A stretch of 64,000 nt of DNA from positions 393,303-457,302 of the forward strand of contig NZ_JAGIAS010000004.1 of the NCBI RefSeq assembly GCF_017744695.1. Reading direction: 5' to 3'. The position numbers and the translations under genes were made by a program. Position 1 is the stretch's first letter. Every line of letters begins with the position of its first letter. This document shows positions 18,164 through 27,425 of the stretch, piece after piece. Under the pieces are notes generated by a model, which saw only the letters and a program-made list of their open reading frames with translations, made no database searches and was not told the DNA's origin. This stretch comes from Dyadobacter sp. GTDB taxonomy: Bacteria > Bacteroidota > Bacteroidia > Cytophagales > Spirosomataceae.

Positions 18164-19189
18164 ATGCGCCAGGATTATCTGTCCGGAGATAAAGAAAACC
18201 TTTCCAATACCGATAAAGACATCGAACGCGCACTGCGACCGTTGTCTTTCGAGGATTTTACCGGACAGGACAAGATTCTCGAAAACCTGAGAATATTTGT
18301 GCAGGCTGCCCGCCAGCGGGGCGACGCGCTCGACCACGTGCTGCTGCATGGCCCTCCGGGTTTGGGGAAAACTACATTATCAAATATTATTGCCAATGAG
18401 CTCGGTTCGGGGATCAAGATCACATCCGGCCCGGTACTCGATAAACCCAGCGATCTCGCCGGCCTGCTGACCAACTTACAGGAGCACGACGTCCTTTTCA
18501 TCGACGAAATCCACCGCCTGAACCCCATCGTGGAGGAATACCTGTATTCGGCCATGGAGGATTATAAAATCGATATTATGCTCGATAGCGGGCCAAATGC
18601 CCGCAGCATCCAGATCGGCCTGAATCCCTTCACGCTCATAGGCGCTACTACGCGCGCGGGTATGCTTACGTCCCCTTTGCGTGCGCGGTTCGGGATCAAT
18701 GCGAGGCTCGAATATTACGATGCACAGTTACTATCATCCATTCTGAAACGTTCGGCGGCCATTCTGGGCACTCCTTTGGAAGAAGATGCTGCATATGAAA
18801 TTGCCCGACGCAGCCGCGGCACCCCACGCATCGCCAATAACCTGCTGCGCAGGACCCGCGATTTCGCGCAGGTAAAAGGTAATGGCCGCATTACCGTAGC
18901 CATCGCCGAAATGGCCTTACAGGCGCTGGATGTGGATCAAAACGGACTGGATGAAATGGATAACCGCATTTTGAGCACCATTATTCAGAAATTCAAAGGC
19001 GGACCAGTTGGCTTATCCACTATTGCCACTGCCTGTGGTGAAGAAGCCGATACGATTGAGGAAGTATATGAGCCGTTTCTGATTCAGGAAGGTTATATCA
19101 AACGCACGTCCCGCGGCCGTGAAGTGACCGAAAAAGCATTCAGACATCTGGGTATTTTACCGCGGCACCGCTCGGGCGAATTGTTCTGA
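18164..19189 (+). CDS. ruvB: Holliday junction branch migration helicase RuvB
   Basis: The AAA+ motor of the RuvABC resolvasome. The 341-residue protein has [15 protein letters not shown] at the N-terminus, Walker [10 protein letters not shown], Walker [11 protein letters not shown], sensor 1 [16 protein letters not shown], arginine-finger region [16 protein letters not shown], and the C-terminal winged helix ending [15 protein letters not shown]. Length and motifs are standard. It has its own short upstream region behind a terminator. The Nudix gene follows on the same strand after 88 bp. Confidence 0.97.
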   Translation: MRQDYLSGDKENLSNTDKDIERALRPLSFEDFTGQDKILENLRIFVQAARQRGDALDHVLLHGPPGLGKTTLSNIIANELGSGIKITSGPVLDKPSDLAGLLTNLQEHDVLFIDEIHRLNPIVEEYLYSAMEDYKIDIMLDSGPNARSIQIGLNPFTLIGATTRAGMLTSPLRARFGINARLEYYDAQLLSSILKRSAAILGTPLEEDAAYEIARRSRGTPRIANNLLRRTRDFAQVKGNGRITVAIAEMALQALDVDQNGLDEMDNRILSTIIQKFKGGPVGLSTIATACGEEADTIEEVYEPFLIQEGYIKRTSRGREVTEKAFRHLGILPRHRSGELF

Positions 19190-19244
19190 GCGTTAACTTT
19201 TTAAGAAGTTCTAACATTCACGTACAACATAACCCTGAAAATTG

Positions 19245-19252
19245 TAATTTTG
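19245..19252 (+). promoter_or_regulatory. Putative -7 element upstream of Nudix gene
   Basis: TAATTTTG matches TAnnTTTG exactly and lies 25 bases before the Nudix start codon. The -33 element is not clear. Confidence 0.45.
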
Positions 19253-19277
19253 CGGTAAATTAGCGTAACCGCCTCCT

Positions 19278-19703
19278 ATGATCGAAGTACTGGTTTCCGA
19301 AAAGTTGGTAGTGAGAGTGCCCTGTGCTGTAATTGAACATAATGGAAAAGTACTCGCCGGGCAACGAAGCGCAGCCTTGTCGTTTCCTCTCCAATGGGAA
19401 TTCCCCGGAGGAAAGCTCGAAAAAGGTGAAACCGACGAGCAAGCATTGCTCCGTGAGATCATGGAGGAGCTCAATGTAACTGTCGAAATCGTCGATAAAC
19501 TTCCGGAAACTTCCAAAGACCAAGGCTGGCGTGAGATCGTGTTGGTGCCGTTCGTTTGCAAAGTGGACACCATTGATTTTGTCCTCACCGAGCACGAGCA
19601 AATCCTCTGGCTGGATGCCGAAGACCTACCTACCCTCGACTGGACAGAGGCCGATCTGAATGTGATCCAAAACTACTACGATTACCTAGCGGCTAAAAGT
19701 TAA
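19278..19703 (+). CDS. Nudix hydrolase, MutT-like (8-oxo-dGTP type)
   Basis: A 141-residue Nudix protein. The Nudix box reads GGKLEKGETDEQALLRE followed by IMEEL, matching GX5EX7REUXEEXGU except at the final glycine position. The preceding VLAGQRSAALSFPLQWEFPGG is typical of MutT-like (deoxy)nucleoside triphosphate pyrophosphohydrolases. An oxidised-nucleotide clean-up role is likely; the precise substrate is inference. Its 3' end overlaps the convergent dihydroorotase gene by 18 bp. Confidence 0.88.
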   Translation: MIEVLVSEKLVVRVPCAVIEHNGKVLAGQRSAALSFPLQWEFPGGKLEKGETDEQALLREIMEELNVTVEIVDKLPETSKDQGWREIVLVPFVCKVDTIDFVLTEHEQILWLDAEDLPTLDWTEADLNVIQNYYDYLAAKS

Positions 19704-21047
19704 CCGCTTTCCTTTCACCGTTTCATCAAATTTCCCGTTTTCATAAACCAGGTGTCCCGACACGAACGTGTGCGTAATGCGCGAATGGAATTCCGTGCCT
19801 TCAAACGGCGACCAACCGCATTTGGAGTAAATGTTGGATTTGTCAACCTGCGTGGTAGCATTCAAATCGACAAGGATCAGATCCGCCCAATAACCTTCAC
19901 GGACGTAGCCACGATCTTTGATATTGAAAAGATCGGCCACTGCGTGGCTCATTTTTTCGGCTACGCGGTCAATCGAAATCTTTCCTGCTTTGCTTAATTC
20001 AAGCATTACGTTCAAAGTATGCTGTACCAGCGGCAAGCCTGAGGGTGCCTGCCAGTAATGCTGTGCTTTTTCCTCAATCGTATGCGGTGCGTGGTCGGTT
20101 GCTATCACGTCGATACGGTTGTCCAGCACCGCTTGCAGGATCGCTTCCTTGTGGTGCGGCGCCTTGATCGCGGGATTGCATTTGATATCATTTCCCAATC
20201 TCCGGTAATCCTCTGCGTCGAACCACAAATGATGTACGCATGCTTCGGCTGTTACCAGCTTGGGCTGCCCGTTCGCGAGCAGAATTTTACCGTTGCTTCG
20301 GATGCCAGGTTCAAACAAATGTACTTCATTACCCGTAGAAATGTGCAGGATATGCAGGCGCGTCCCGTGCTTGTGCGCAAGTGAGCTTGCGAAAGTGGAT
20401 GATTTGAGACAGGCCTCCTCATTCCGGATCAATGCATGAATGTCATACGGTACATCATCGCCGTACTTATCCTTGAAATAAGCCATCCGGGCCTTTACGG
20501 TCGGCTCGTCTTCACAATGCGTTGCAATAATGCAGGGGGCGTTGGCGAAAAGCTTTTCGAGCACCTCCGGCGCGTCGACGAGCATATTACCTGTGGAAGA
20601 GCCCATAAATATTTTGATACCGCATACTTGTGTGGGATCAGTACGCATTACCTCATCATAGTTGTCGTTCGACGCGCCCATGAAGAAGGAATAGTTCGCC
20701 AGGGAAGTGTTGGCGCCGATTTGGTATTTATCTTCCAGCAACTGCTGTGTCAGCGTGTTCGGAACCGTATTCGGCATTTCCATAAAAGAGGTAACCCCTC
20801 CGGCAACGGCCGCTTTCGATTCGGTGTAGATATTCGCCTTGTGCGTGAGCCCCGGCTCGCGAAAATGTACCTGGTCGTCGATCACACCGGGCATCAGAAA
20901 GAGCCCCTTTGCATCAATCACTTTGTCCGCTTGCACATGCTGCATATCCCTTTCGATTTTTTTAATGTGACCATTTTCAATTAGTACGTCTAAATACTGA
21001 ACCTGGTTTTCATTTACGACCTGGGCATTTAAGATCAGCGTTGTCAT
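19686..21047 (-). CDS. pyrC: Dihydroorotase
   Basis: Amidohydrolase cyclising carbamoyl aspartate in pyrimidine synthesis. The protein has 453 residues from MTTLILNAQV. Metal-binding motifs are visible: DDQVHFREPGLTHK (HxH replaced by the usual class I HFR form), MEMPNTVPN, ATHCEDE, LHILHIST and VIATDHAPHT. The closest relatives are class I enzymes, so allantoinase is the main alternative. The start at 21047 is chosen over 21104 because a TACCTTTG promoter element at 21076-21083 lies between them. It overlaps the Nudix gene tail-to-tail by 18 bp. Confidence 0.92.
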   Translation of the reverse strand: MTTLILNAQVVNENQVQYLDVLIENGHIKKIERDMQHVQADKVIDAKGLFLMPGVIDDQVHFREPGLTHKANIYTESKAAVAGGVTSFMEMPNTVPNTLTQQLLEDKYQIGANTSLANYSFFMGASNDNYDEVMRTDPTQVCGIKIFMGSSTGNMLVDAPEVLEKLFANAPCIIATHCEDEPTVKARMAYFKDKYGDDVPYDIHALIRNEEACLKSSTFASSLAHKHGTRLHILHISTGNEVHLFEPGIRSNGKILLANGQPKLVTAEACVHHLWFDAEDYRRLGNDIKCNPAIKAPHHKEAILQAVLDNRIDVIATDHAPHTIEEKAQHYWQAPSGLPLVQHTLNVMLELSKAGKISIDRVAEKMSHAVADLFNIKDRGYVREGYWADLILVDLNATTQVDKSNIYSKCGWSPFEGTEFHSRITHTFVSGHLVYENGKFDETVKGKRLTFSR

Positions 21048-21075
21048 GTGCGGCGGCGATTGGATTGATGTCGTG

Positions 21076-21083
21076 CAAAGGTA
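21076..21083 (-). promoter_or_regulatory. -7 element of dihydroorotase promoter
   Basis: Minus-strand TACCTTTG, an exact TAnnTTTG match, lies 28 bases before the dihydroorotase start at 21047. It supports that start over the upstream in-frame ATG. Confidence 0.55.
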
Positions 21084-21122
21084 TTCAGACCGGTTGAAAT
21101 TCACTCATTGAATCACACAAAA

Positions 21123-21815
21123 ATGAACCTGAAACAACTCATCCGTGATTTTGCAGACCTGCTGTTTCCCCGTTGCTGTGAGAGCTGCGACCGGGTATTG
21201 CAAGGAAATGAAGCGACCATCTGCACGCTTTGCCGCATTTCGTTGCCGCGTGTCATGACCGATGGCTTGAACAGCGAATCACTCGCATTCAAGTTTGTGA
21301 ACCTTCCCGAAGTGCATTCAACCCATTCATTTTTACTTTTTACAAAGCGAGGTAAGGTACAGAGGCTTTTACATGCGCTGAAATACAAGGGGAACAAGGA
21401 TGTCGGGATATTGCTCGGGCAGATGTTCGGTCAGGAATTGAAAGCAATGGGGCATGTACCGGAAGCAGAGATTATCCTGAGCATCCCGCTTCATCCTAAA
21501 AAGCGGAAGCAACGAGGCTACAATCAAAGCGATCTGCTTGCGGAAGGCTTTTCCAGAGCGACAGGCATCCCGTGGTCCGGGGCAATGCTTGAGCGTATTA
21601 AGTACACGGCCACACAAACCGGCAAAACCAAAATGGAAAGAAGGGAAAACGTGCAAGGCGTATTTACTGTGAAACAGGGCTTTGCGCCCAGGAGCGTAAT
21701 CCTGATCGACGATGTACTTACTACCGGAGCAACTTTGGAGGAATGTGCCAGAACCTTACTGGCCGTCGGTTGCAAGCGGTTTCATATCCTTACCATCGCA
21801 TTGGCCCAGCATTAA
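21123..21815 (+). CDS. comF: ComF-family phosphoribosyltransferase-like protein
   Basis: A 230-residue protein. The N-terminal zinc ribbon has two Cys pairs (FPRCCESCDRV, ICTLCRISL) and is followed by a phosphoribosyltransferase domain with the PRPP loop VILIDDVLTTGATLEE at about residues 190-205. HPKKRKQRGYNQSDLLAEG is the family's basic strand. ComF is needed for DNA uptake in naturally competent bacteria, but it is widespread in non-competent ones, so the role here is uncertain. The first in-frame ATG at 21108 is also possible. Transcription runs divergently from the dihydroorotase gene. Confidence 0.92.
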   Translation: MNLKQLIRDFADLLFPRCCESCDRVLQGNEATICTLCRISLPRVMTDGLNSESLAFKFVNLPEVHSTHSFLLFTKRGKVQRLLHALKYKGNKDVGILLGQMFGQELKAMGHVPEAEIILSIPLHPKKRKQRGYNQSDLLAEGFSRATGIPWSGAMLERIKYTATQTGKTKMERRENVQGVFTVKQGFAPRSVILIDDVLTTGATLEECARTLLAVGCKRFHILTIALAQH

Positions 21816-21816
21816 A

Positions 21817-21856
21817 ACAAAAGTGCCGCGATTCCGGAGAACCGCGGCACTTTTGT
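21817..21856. terminator. Bidirectional terminator between comF and gldJ
   Basis: A 14-bp perfect stem ACAAAAGTGCCGCG / CGCGGCACTTTTGT with a 12-nt loop. Flanking A and T runs make it work on both strands for the converging comF and gldJ-like genes. Confidence 0.88.
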
Positions 21857-21873
21857 TTATATTATCTTAAATC

Positions 21874-23142
21874 CTACTCTTTGTGTGTTCCGGTCGCGAT
21901 CATCGCGCAACGGAAACCTACCATCGCAGTAGCGGAATCCTGATCCATGTAACGGCGTGTTCCCGGAGACAGCCAGTAAGCCACGTCAGCCCATGAACCA
22001 CCTTTATAAACTCTCAGTTTGTCGTCAACCATTGAGTTGTTGTTCTTGCTATCGTAGTTTTTGGCCTCATCCTGGTAGCCATCGCGACGGAAAGAGTTCA
22101 GGTCGTTTACATCGCTGTTTGAAAGCGGACGATACACGTCATAAACCCACTCGCTTACGTTACCTGCCATGTCGTAAAGACCGTTGTCGTTAGCAGGATA
22201 CGACCGGATTTCCTGTGTGATGATCGCTCCGTCATTGGATTTACCCGCGATACCGGCATAGTCACCAGGACCACGTTTGAAGTTTGCGAGCATTGTTCCT
22301 TGTTTCCGGCCACGCGGGTTACGCATCGTAGAACCATCCCATGGATAAATTCTTGAGTTAGCCTGGTTCTCATCCGAATATTGTGTTCCGATCATCGCCA
22401 TAGCAGCATATTCAAACTCGGCCTCTGTCGGAAGGCGGTATGGAGGCATTACGTAGCCACTTTCGATGCGAAGTTGTGGTGCAGGAGCGTCAGCAGCTGC
22501 AACAGCCTCGCCTTCCGCTTTTTTCTTCTTGCCGAAAGAGAACCCCTTTTTCTTCTTACCACCTGCGGCAGCTGCGCCCTTGGCGTTATTAGCCTGGCTC
22601 ACGGCAGCGGTACGCCATGCACAGTAGTCATTGGCCTGAACCCACGATACACCAACCACCGGATAGAGGCGGAAGCCGGGGTGACGCAGGTACATCGTCA
22701 CATAAGAGTCATTGAATGACAGTTCGTTATACCAAACTGTTGTATCAGGAAGCGCCTTGGCGTAAAACTCCTCCGAAGAATCTTTCTGGATCGCATTCAG
22801 GTATTCGAGGTAGTGAACGTTTGCCACTTCCGTCTGGTCCATGTAGAACGACTGGATACTGACAGTCCGTTTCGGGTTATCCCGGCGTGCCATCACATCT
22901 TCTTCCAAAGAACCCATCGTAAAACGGCCACCTTCAATGTACACTAGGTCAGGACCGGCTGGCAAAGCTTTGTACTGCTTTACTTCAAACCCGTCTTTGC
23001 CGTTGTAAGCCAAGCCTGTTTTGGAGCTGGTCTTGCCAGGTTTCAAGCTGGTTGGCTTCTTTTTACTACACGCAGTTGCCGCTAATAACACTATCAGAAT
23101 CAGCGCGATCGACCGGGTACCCATCTTTTGCATGCAAATCAT
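21874..23142 (-). CDS. gldJ: GldJ-like gliding/type IX secretion lipoprotein (SUMF/FGE fold)
   Basis: A lipoprotein of up to 422 residues. The signal peptide ends in a lipobox (IVLLAATAC-SKKK). The formylglycine-generating-enzyme-like fold carries FEVKQYKALPAGPDLVYIEGG (GPDLVYIEGGRFTMGS), EEDVMARRDNPKR, SFYMDQTEVANVHYLEYLN, PYRLPTEAEFEYAAM, GLYDMAGNVSEWV and GFRCAM. The EEDVM and FYMDxTEVAN wording fits GldJ better than GldK. GldJ is needed for gliding and stabilises the type IX machinery. An unusual Lys/Ala-rich insertion lies at about residues 190-230. In-frame starts at 23142, 23133 and 23124 are all compatible with the signal peptide. Confidence 0.78.
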   Translation of the reverse strand: MICMQKMGTRSIALILIVLLAATACSKKKPTSLKPGKTSSKTGLAYNGKDGFEVKQYKALPAGPDLVYIEGGRFTMGSLEEDVMARRDNPKRTVSIQSFYMDQTEVANVHYLEYLNAIQKDSSEEFYAKALPDTTVWYNELSFNDSYVTMYLRHPGFRLYPVVGVSWVQANDYCAWRTAAVSQANNAKGAAAAGGKKKKGFSFGKKKKAEGEAVAAADAPAPQLRIESGYVMPPYRLPTEAEFEYAAMAMIGTQYSDENQANSRIYPWDGSTMRNPRGRKQGTMLANFKRGPGDYAGIAGKSNDGAIITQEIRSYPANDNGLYDMAGNVSEWVYDVYRPLSNSDVNDLNSFRRDGYQDEAKNYDSKNNNSMVDDKLRVYKGGSWADVAYWLSPGTRRYMDQDSATAMVGFRCAMIATGTHKE

Positions 23143-23190
23143 TGCTTTAAAGTGACTTAAGTGTTTGGTATTTTATAGTATGCGAAACCG

Positions 23191-23198
23191 CAAATGTA
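23191..23198 (-). promoter_or_regulatory. Putative -7 element of gldJ-like gene
   Basis: Minus-strand TACATTTG is an exact TAnnTTTG match, about 50 bases before the first possible start at 23142. It leaves all three candidate starts inside the transcript. Confidence 0.45.
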
Positions 23199-23255
23199 TG
23201 AAATCAATCGATATTATTTTTAAAAATCAATTATCAGGTAACCGAGGCCCGCTTG

Positions 23256-26200
23256 CTACCGGGTCATTTCCATCAACACCTGGCGTGCCTGATCAATGCT
23301 TTTGATATCTTCACAAATCAGTATCAGCTTGCCTTTCTGATCTTTAAGCGAAATTTGCTTAGGGTGTTTTTTAATGTAATCGATCACCTGCCCGAACTTC
23401 GCCGACTGAAAGAATTCGTCATTCTGCGAAGTAACGAAGTAGCCTTTCATCGTATTGCTTTTCAAAGTCAGTTTTTCGAACTGCAAAGCCTCTGCCTCCC
23501 AGCGTAAACGCACCGTTTTCAGCAAATCCTGCACCTCATGCGGCACCGGGCCAAAACGGTCGAGGATTTCTTTCTCAAATTTCCCGAGCTCGTCCTCTGT
23601 CGCAATATTATCGAGGCGGGTATATAACGACAACCTTTCGGAAATATTTTTGACGTAATCATCCGGTATCAATGTCGCGAAATCGGTTTCGATCTGCGTG
23701 TCCGGTACCAGGTTTTTCGGCAGGCTGAATACTCCTTCGAACAGGTCCTTGAATTCGTTACTTTTCAGTTCCTGAACGGCCTCGTCGAGCATTTTGTGGT
23801 AGAGTTCGTAACCCAGATCATTCACAAAACCGCTTTGCTCCGCGCCCAGCAGGTTACCCGCACCGCGGATGTCGAGGTCACGCATCGCTACTTTAAATCC
23901 GTCGCCTAGATCCGAAAACTCTTCCAAGGTCTGTAAACGTTTCCGCGAATCGCTCGCCAACGTCGATACCGACGGCGTGAGCAGGTAACAAAATGCCTTC
24001 CGGTTGGAGCGTCCCACGCGCCCGCGCATTTGGTGCAGGTCGGAGAGCCCGAACATGTGCGCGGAGTTGATAATGATGGTATTCGCATTCGCGATATCGA
24101 TCCCGGATTCGATGATATTGGTCGAAACCAGAATGTCGTACTCGCCTTCGATGAAGTTCATCATTACTTTTTCCAGCTTGTCACCGTCCATTTGTCCGTG
24201 TGCGACGCCTATGCGTACATCGGGCACGAGGCGAAGAATAATGTTCGCAATCGATTCAATATCATTGACCCGGTTGTGAACAAAAAACACTTGTCCACCC
24301 CGCTGCACCTCAAAACTGATCGCGTCGCGGATAAATTCCTCACTGAATGTATGTACTTCCGTCGTTACAGGCTGCCTGTTGGGCGGCGGCGTCGCGATTA
24401 CTGAAAGGTCACGCGCGCCCATGAGCGAGAAATGCAGCGTACGCGGAATCGGGGTTGCGGTAAGCGTGAGCACGTCCACATTCACGCGCATTTCCTTCAA
24501 CCTGTCTTTGGCTTTTACCCCAAACTTCTGCTCCTCATCGACGATCAACAGGCCGAGGTCTTTGAATTTGACATCCTTATTCAAAATCCGGTGGGTACCG
24601 ATCAAAATATCGATTTTTCCTTCCTCGGCTTGTTTCAATGTATCCTTGATCTCTTTCGCAGATTTGAAGCGGTTGATATACCCCACCCGGGCCGGAAAAT
24701 CGGCAAGTCGCTCGCTGAATGTCTTGAAATGCTGCATGGCCAGAATCGTCGTAGGAACGAGTACGGCCACCTGCTTGCTGTCGCAAACCGCCTTGAATGC
24801 GGCCCGGATCGCGATTTCGGTTTTACCAAAGCCTACATCCCCACACACCAGCCGGTCCATCGGGTGACCTTTTTCCATATCATCCTTCACATTGGCGGTC
24901 GCGGTTGCCTGGTCGGGCGTATCTTCATATATAAAGGACGATTCGAGCTCTACTTGCAGGTAATTATCCTTCGAGAACGGGAACCCGGGCGCCTGACGGC
25001 GTTTGGCATACAATGCGATCAGTTCGTGCGCAATGTCTTTGAGCTGCTTCTTAACCTTCGATTTTTTAGCCTCCCATTCGCCCGAGCCCAATTTGCTCAT
25101 CGCAGGCGGAGTCCCTTCTTTACCGGTGTATTTCGCGATTTTGTGCAGGTTATGCACACTCACGTAGAGCAAATCGTTATCTCGATAAATAAGCCGCACC
25201 GCTTCCTGCTCCTTCCCATTCACATCCTTCCGCTCCATTCCGGCAAAACGGCCGATCCCGTAGTCAACGTGCGTGACGAAATCACCTACCTGCAAGGATT
25301 TCAGCTCTTTCAAGGTCATCGCCTTGGATTTGCTGAACTTCTCTTTCAGGCGATATTTATGAAAACGGGCGAAAATCTGGTGATCGGTATAGCACGCCAC
25401 TTTCAGGTTTTCGTCCACAAAACCTTCCCGCAGCGAAATGTGCATCGGCCTGAATTTCACGAACGGGTCGAGGTCCTCGAAAATGCGTTCCAGACGATCG
25501 AGCTGCTTGGGTTGCTCGGCAACGATGATATTCACATAGCCTTTGTTCTGATTATCAGACAAATCATCCAAAAGCCGCTTAAAATCCTTGTTAAAAGAAG
25601 GCTGCGGTTTCGAAGAATAGGGCAGCTTGATTTCGGTTTTAAAATAGGATTTCTTACCGAATTCAACCGTTTTGAACTTCTTGACCTGATTCAGAAATCC
25701 GCGGCGTGTTTCGAAAAGCTCCTGCGGGTTCGAAACGATCTGTACACCACCCCCTGTCACTTCTTCCAGCGCTTTTTCGGCCCTTTCAAAGCATTTTTCA
25801 ATCACCTCCAAAGTCAATTCCGCATCCTTGAACCAAATAGCGGTTTCATCGGCAAAGAAACTCAGGAACGAATCACGTGTTTCATGCGAGAGCTTTTGCT
25901 GGATATCCGGCACGATATTGATTTGCTTCGCACTTTCGATGGAGAGCTGCGTATCAGGGTCGAACGAGCGGATACTTTCCACTTCGTCGCCAAAGAGCTC
26001 GATCCGGAACGGATGCTCATTGGCGAACGAAAATACGTCGAGAATACCCCCACGCACCGAAAACTGACCTGCTTCGAACACAAAATCAGTGATCTCGAAA
26101 CCGTAACTATTCAAAAACTCAGTCAGAAATGCAGGATCCAGCTTTTCGCCGACTTTGACCGAAAAAGTATTGGCTTTCAGTGACCGCTTGTTGATCACTT

Positions 26201-26603
26201 TCTCAAACAATGCTTCCGGATAAGTCACAATCTGCACCGGCGTGCTGCGGCCTGCGCTGAGCTTGTTCAGTATTTCGCCGCGCATGAGCACATTGGCGTT
26301 GTCTACCTCTTCGTAATGGTAAGGTCTTTTATAAGATGTAGGATAAAAAAGGACCTCGGTAGCGCCCAACAGGTTTTGCAGGTCGTTCTGAAAATAAGCT
26401 GCTTCCTCGCGATCGCTAAGGATGTACAATGCCGGTGCCTTCTTCTTGTGCTGCACGGCCGCGGCAATCACCGCATCGAGGCTTCCTACCAATCCCTTTA
26501 TCTGCACATGCGCCGCTTCCGCGTCCCTTGAGGCGATCTGCGCGGTCAGCACATCCATGTAGCTGTCGCCTCCGTATAGTGTTAATAAGTCTTTAACTTC
26601 CAA
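23256..26603 (-). CDS. mfd: Transcription-repair coupling factor Mfd
   Basis: A DNA translocase that removes stalled RNA polymerase and recruits UvrA to lesions. It has 1115 residues. The N-terminal UvrB-like modules (IVTYPEALFEKVI) are followed by the RNA polymerase interaction domain (GDFVTHVDYGIGRFAGMER). The helicase core follows: GDVGFGKTEIAIRAAF (Walker A), VDEEQKFGVKAKDRLK (DEEQ box), LTLTATPIPRTL, NIIESGIDIANANTII and QMRGRVGRSNRKAFCY. The C-terminal TRCF domain closes the protein. Length and order are standard. It is divergent from pnuC. Confidence 0.97.
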   Translation of the reverse strand: MEVKDLLTLYGGDSYMDVLTAQIASRDAEAAHVQIKGLVGSLDAVIAAAVQHKKKAPALYILSDREEAAYFQNDLQNLLGATEVLFYPTSYKRPYHYEEVDNANVLMRGEILNKLSAGRSTPVQIVTYPEALFEKVINKRSLKANTFSVKVGEKLDPAFLTEFLNSYGFEITDFVFEAGQFSVRGGILDVFSFANEHPFRIELFGDEVESIRSFDPDTQLSIESAKQINIVPDIQQKLSHETRDSFLSFFADETAIWFKDAELTLEVIEKCFERAEKALEEVTGGGVQIVSNPQELFETRRGFLNQVKKFKTVEFGKKSYFKTEIKLPYSSKPQPSFNKDFKRLLDDLSDNQNKGYVNIIVAEQPKQLDRLERIFEDLDPFVKFRPMHISLREGFVDENLKVACYTDHQIFARFHKYRLKEKFSKSKAMTLKELKSLQVGDFVTHVDYGIGRFAGMERKDVNGKEQEAVRLIYRDNDLLYVSVHNLHKIAKYTGKEGTPPAMSKLGSGEWEAKKSKVKKQLKDIAHELIALYAKRRQAPGFPFSKDNYLQVELESSFIYEDTPDQATATANVKDDMEKGHPMDRLVCGDVGFGKTEIAIRAAFKAVCDSKQVAVLVPTTILAMQHFKTFSERLADFPARVGYINRFKSAKEIKDTLKQAEEGKIDILIGTHRILNKDVKFKDLGLLIVDEEQKFGVKAKDRLKEMRVNVDVLTLTATPIPRTLHFSLMGARDLSVIATPPPNRQPVTTEVHTFSEEFIRDAISFEVQRGGQVFFVHNRVNDIESIANIILRLVPDVRIGVAHGQMDGDKLEKVMMNFIEGEYDILVSTNIIESGIDIANANTIIINSAHMFGLSDLHQMRGRVGRSNRKAFCYLLTPSVSTLASDSRKRLQTLEEFSDLGDGFKVAMRDLDIRGAGNLLGAEQSGFVNDLGYELYHKMLDEAVQELKSNEFKDLFEGVFSLPKNLVPDTQIETDFATLIPDDYVKNISERLSLYTRLDNIATEDELGKFEKEILDRFGPVPHEVQDLLKTVRLRWEAEALQFEKLTLKSNTMKGYFVTSQNDEFFQSAKFGQVIDYIKKHPKQISLKDQKGKLILICEDIKSIDQARQVLMEMTR

Positions 26604-26660
26604 TTATGTCAAATGCTGTGCAGCCTCAACCGCAGTGAACGTAAACGCAAAAAGCCGTTT

Positions 26661-26674
26661 CGGGAAATTTCCCG
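26661..26674. repeat. 14-bp perfect palindrome in the mfd-pnuC gap
   Basis: CGGGAAATTTCCCG is a perfect palindrome in the divergent intergenic region, 57 bp upstream of mfd and 137 bp upstream of pnuC. It could be an operator; nothing in the sequence identifies a regulator. Confidence 0.45.
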
Positions 26675-26810
26675 ACCGGCAAAACAAATAACAATGGCTG
26701 GCCGCATTTTGTTGCTGTAACCAACCGGGCTACAAAAATAGCCGTAAATCATTCCGTGTGAAAATCGGTCAGATCATTTTATTTTTACCTTTTCTCATCT
26801 CAATTCCCTC

Positions 26811-27425
26811 ATGACCGACTGGCTTAATCAACCTGTTTCGTTGGCAGGACTACCTACCACAATACTCGAAATCCTGGGTTTCATCACCGGCGCGATCTGC
26901 GTTTACCTCAACACCCGCCAGAATGTGCTCGGCTGGTTTTTCGGGATTATCAATGCGGTGTTGTACGGAGTGGTTTTCTGGCAGGTAAGATTATATGCCG
27001 ACATGGGCTTGCAGGGTTATTACTTCCTGACAAGCATCTACGGCTGGTGGATGTGGAAATTCGGCGGACAAAACCACGACGGCCTGCGCGTTACGCGCAC
27101 ACCCGTGAAGCTCTACCCGATTTTCGGGTTGATTTTTATCGCAGTAACCGTCTCCTGGGGCTTTTTACTCGGCAAATTTACCAATGCGAGCCTCACCTAC
27201 GCCGACTCCGCACTGACGATCGCCAGCCTGATCGGCCAATGGATGATGGCCCGCAAATACCTCGAAAACTGGATCATCTGGATCATCGCCGACGCGGCTT
27301 ATGTGGTTGTGTATTTCTACAAAGACCTCCACCTCACTGCAATTTTGTACGGCGTCTTTCTCATACTTGCGGTTACCGGATTCGTACAGTGGCGTAGGGA
27401 CGTTGTCAGGTATGGTCATGTGTAG
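26811..27425 (+). CDS. pnuC: PnuC-family nicotinamide riboside transporter
   Basis: A 204-residue inner-membrane protein with about seven hydrophobic segments. The PnuC family pattern is clear: LEILGFITGAICVYLNTRQN, WFFGIINAVLYGVVFWQ, GLQGYYFLTSIYGWWMWKFG, and a second half ending NWIIWIIADAAYVVVYFYKD. It transports nicotinamide riboside, or a related vitamin precursor in some family members. No riboswitch is visible upstream. The last residues (RYGHV) and the stop codon lie inside the decamer repeat array that begins at 27405. Confidence 0.9.
   Translation: MTDWLNQPVSLAGLPTTILEILGFITGAICVYLNTRQNVLGWFFGIINAVLYGVVFWQVRLYADMGLQGYYFLTSIYGWWMWKFGGQNHDGLRVTRTPVKLYPIFGLIFIAVTVSWGFLLGKFTNASLTYADSALTIASLIGQWMMARKYLENWIIWIIADAAYVVVYFYKDLHLTAILYGVFLILAVTGFVQWRRDVVRYGHV

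Noticed and set aside
24432-26183. 583-codon open frame opposite mfd
   Set aside because: It is antisense to the fully conserved mfd frame, its translation has shadow-like composition (many His/Phe/Arg), and it has no recognisable domain.
26604-26810. Possible TPP or NAD-type riboswitch before pnuC
   Set aside because: No CUGAGA-type thiamine box or other known conserved core is visible; only a 14-bp palindrome is present.
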